63,254 bases of DNA from a virus. Below are positions 61,828 to 63,254 of the stretch, piece after piece (the first letter of the stretch is position 1; every line of letters begins with the position of its first letter). The notes beneath the pieces were generated by a model that ran no database searches, had not been told where the DNA came from, and saw only the letters and a list, made by a program, of their open reading frames with translations. A program made the position numbers and the translations under genes. The stretch is from positions 1-63,254 of the IMG/VR virus record IMGVR_UViG_3300021403_000008; one strand, given 5' to 3'.

Positions 61828-62074
61828 ATTCCCGGACGCGGCAGTATTCGCGGACGTATCGGACGAGCTAGCCGAAGCTCGTAGCAGATTCCCGGAATTC
61901 AACGGAGCCCACGAGGGATACGCGGTCATCCTGGAGGAACTGGACGAGCTGTGGGAAGAGGTCCGGTCTAAGGGACGGACGAACGCTCGCATGTACGAGG
62001 AAGCCAGGCAGGTGGCCGCTATGGCTATCCGGTTCATGCTCGACGTATGCGGAGGGAGTCCTGATGGACGGTAG
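61820..62074 (+). CDS. MazG-like nucleotide pyrophosphohydrolase
   Basis: An 84-residue protein with GGAGGAACA before its ATG. ILEELDELWEEVRSKG matches the ExxE metal-binding helix of MazG-type enzymes and EEARQVAAMAIRFMLD the second helix. It may hydrolyse (p)ppGpp or non-canonical dNTPs. Ends overlapping the next gene. Confidence 0.65.
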   Translation: MPKFPDAAVFADVSDELAEARSRFPEFNGAHEGYAVILEELDELWEEVRSKGRTNARMYEEARQVAAMAIRFMLDVCGGSPDGR

Positions 62075-62294
62075 CCGATGGATTCAGGATAAGGAAGGCC
62101 TGTGGTGGGAGCTAATGCCTGCCGGGCCTTTCCCGGAGCCGCGCGAGCTAACCCCGGAGGAACGGCTAGAAGCCGCGACTAACTACCTGAAGAACCGGCT
62201 CGCGCTCAAGATAGACAAGCTCTACGTCCAGGCCGGTCGGTTCCAGTCCTATGTCGGGACTACTCCCGATGACTTTACGGACGGCCTCCGGTAA
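62064..62294 (+). CDS. hypothetical protein before the polymerase PHP gene
   Basis: A 76-residue protein with WIQDKEGLWWELMPAGPFPE and a helical C-terminus ending FTDGLR. The last base of its TAA is the first of the PHP start codon, so the two are coupled. Function unknown. Confidence 0.6.
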   Translation: MDGSRWIQDKEGLWWELMPAGPFPEPRELTPEERLEAATNYLKNRLALKIDKLYVQAGRFQSYVGTTPDDFTDGLR

Positions 62295-63244
62295 TGGGAG
62301 AGCTAGCGCGGCGAGTCCGGTTCGTTAACCTACACGGCCATTCAACATTCTCTTTCGGAGACGGGTACGGACCTCCCTCCGCGCACGTCGCGAGAGCGGC
62401 CGGACTTGGCTATACCGCGCTAGCCCTAACCGAGCACGGTAACGTATCGAGTCACTATCAGCTAGAAGCGGCCGCAGTCAAGGCCGGCATTCAGCCTATC
62501 TTCGGCCTGGAGGCTTATACCGGAGCCGTGGACCTAGAGCACCGCCAGCAATTCAAGTTCCATCTGACTATTCTCGCGGAGACAGCGAATGGATACCAGA
62601 ACCTCAACAAAGTCGTCACCCAGTCCTATAAGGACGCATACTACCACCCTACGGTCAGCGGTAGTTATCTCAGCGCCCACTCTAGCGGGCTTGTCGTTCT
62701 TTCTGGATGTTCCGGGAGCCTTCTGGCTTGTACGCTCCTGGGCGGAAAGGGAATCCCGGAACCGGATACCGGAGTCTACAACTGGAACGGAGCGCTAGAA
62801 GTAGTCGAGAGGTTCAAGTCCCATTTCGGTGATAGGTACTTCCTAGAAGTCCAGCCTTTCTGGGAGCTGGAGCGCTCGTGCTTTATGAATCCGGCCTATG
62901 AGGAACTGAGCCGGATGACCGGAGTGCCGCTAGTCGTTACCCACGATATCCATTACCCGCTCCCGGAGGACGCAGAGATGCAAGCTATTCTCCACGCGGT
63001 CCATCGCGGGAAGGCGAGTATTGATGACGCGCTCCGGGAATGGAATTACGAGGTGGCGATGACCTTCCCGGACGGAGACGCTATACTCGGAGAGAAGCTA
63101 ATGAAGACCGGCCTTAGCCGGGAAGCCTCGTGGGAGGCTATCCTGACTACGGAGCGGATAGCCGGAATGTGTAAGGTGAAGCTACCGAAGGCCAAACGTC
63201 TCCGGTACCCAATATCCCAGCAGGACATTCAGCCGTGGAGCTAG
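62294..63244 (+). CDS. dnaE: PHP-domain half of DNA polymerase III alpha (complete)
   Basis: A 316-residue protein beginning FVNLHGHSTFSFGDGYGPP, the PHP motif with metal-binding His, then ALTEHGN and FGLEAYTG, with VVTHDIHYP further on. It corresponds to residues 1 to about 300 of DnaE and ends in TAG at the junction to the palm. The catalytic half is encoded at 1019-3328 (after circularisation), separated by about 425 bp carrying two small genes. The two proteins presumably reassemble. The PHP metal site looks intact. Confidence 0.9.
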   Translation: MGELARRVRFVNLHGHSTFSFGDGYGPPSAHVARAAGLGYTALALTEHGNVSSHYQLEAAAVKAGIQPIFGLEAYTGAVDLEHRQQFKFHLTILAETANGYQNLNKVVTQSYKDAYYHPTVSGSYLSAHSSGLVVLSGCSGSLLACTLLGGKGIPEPDTGVYNWNGALEVVERFKSHFGDRYFLEVQPFWELERSCFMNPAYEELSRMTGVPLVVTHDIHYPLPEDAEMQAILHAVHRGKASIDDALREWNYEVAMTFPDGDAILGEKLMKTGLSREASWEAILTTERIAGMCKVKLPKAKRLRYPISQQDIQPWS

Positions 63245-63254
63245 CATGATGTCA
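62652..63254. repeat. right copy of the 603-bp terminal direct repeat
   Basis: Second copy of the repeat at the left end. It covers the last two thirds of the PHP gene and the first bases of the next small gene. Joining the copies gives a circle of about 62,651 bp. Confidence 0.95.

Overview
The window is an almost complete, circularly closing genome of a siphovirus-type tailed bacteriophage from a high-GC actinobacterium. The first 603 bases repeat the last 603 (62652-63254) with 13 substitutions, so the non-redundant unit is about 62,651 bp. A Streptomyces-like or related soil actinomycete host is suggested by GC-rich DNA, actinophage-type head and tail genes, a TraB/DUF2637 gene pair of the kind found on actinomycete mobile elements, a GH12-type glycoside hydrolase, and no in-frame TTA codon seen in the two long genes I inspected (terminase and polymerase). 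The host call is inference.

Layout. (1) 62294-63254 and 1-3842, rightward: DNA polymerase III alpha split into a PHP protein and a catalytic protein, with two small genes between them. A strong hairpin at 3948-3983 closes this arm. (2) 29661 down to 4106, leftward: the virion and lysis block. It holds HNH, tiny membrane proteins, a GH12-like secreted enzyme, terminase small subunit, collagen-like protein, two paralogous tagged proteins (one a zinc metallopeptidase), large terminase, portal, MuF-like protein, scaffold, HK97-type capsid, head-tail connectors, major tail protein, frameshifted tail chaperones, tape measure, baseplate or fibre proteins, holin-like proteins, amidase endolysin and a methyltransferase-like protein. 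(3) 29799-34088: switch region with a leader RNA, a leftward prim-pol/helicase, paired palindromic operators and a RuvC-like resolvase. (4) 34214-40322: accessory genes including a secreted protein, a DnaQ-like nuclease, an H1-like protein, an Ltp-type superinfection-exclusion protein, small membrane and zinc-ribbon proteins, and two structured noncoding elements. (5) 40335-43798: a conjugation-like module made of six iterons, a DUF2637 protein, a TraB/FtsK ATPase and two small membrane proteins, preceded by an HTH gene. (6) 43841-50719: many small genes, most preceded by a terminator hairpin, a TAnnnTTG promoter-like box and a GAAAGGCGAG ribosome-binding site. (7) 50851-62294: SNF2 helicase, Cas4/RecB-like nuclease, Sak4-like ATPase, SSB-like protein, a nucleotide-metabolism cluster (FAD protein, HAD phosphatase, ThyX, DUF4406, MazG-like), then the polymerase again.

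The genes fit a phage with its own DnaE-type replisome, a separate proofreading candidate, recombination enzymes and nucleotide supply. I found no integrase and no ParA. Together with the iterons, HTH protein and TraB-like translocase this raises, without proving, a phage-plasmid or partly conjugative lifestyle.
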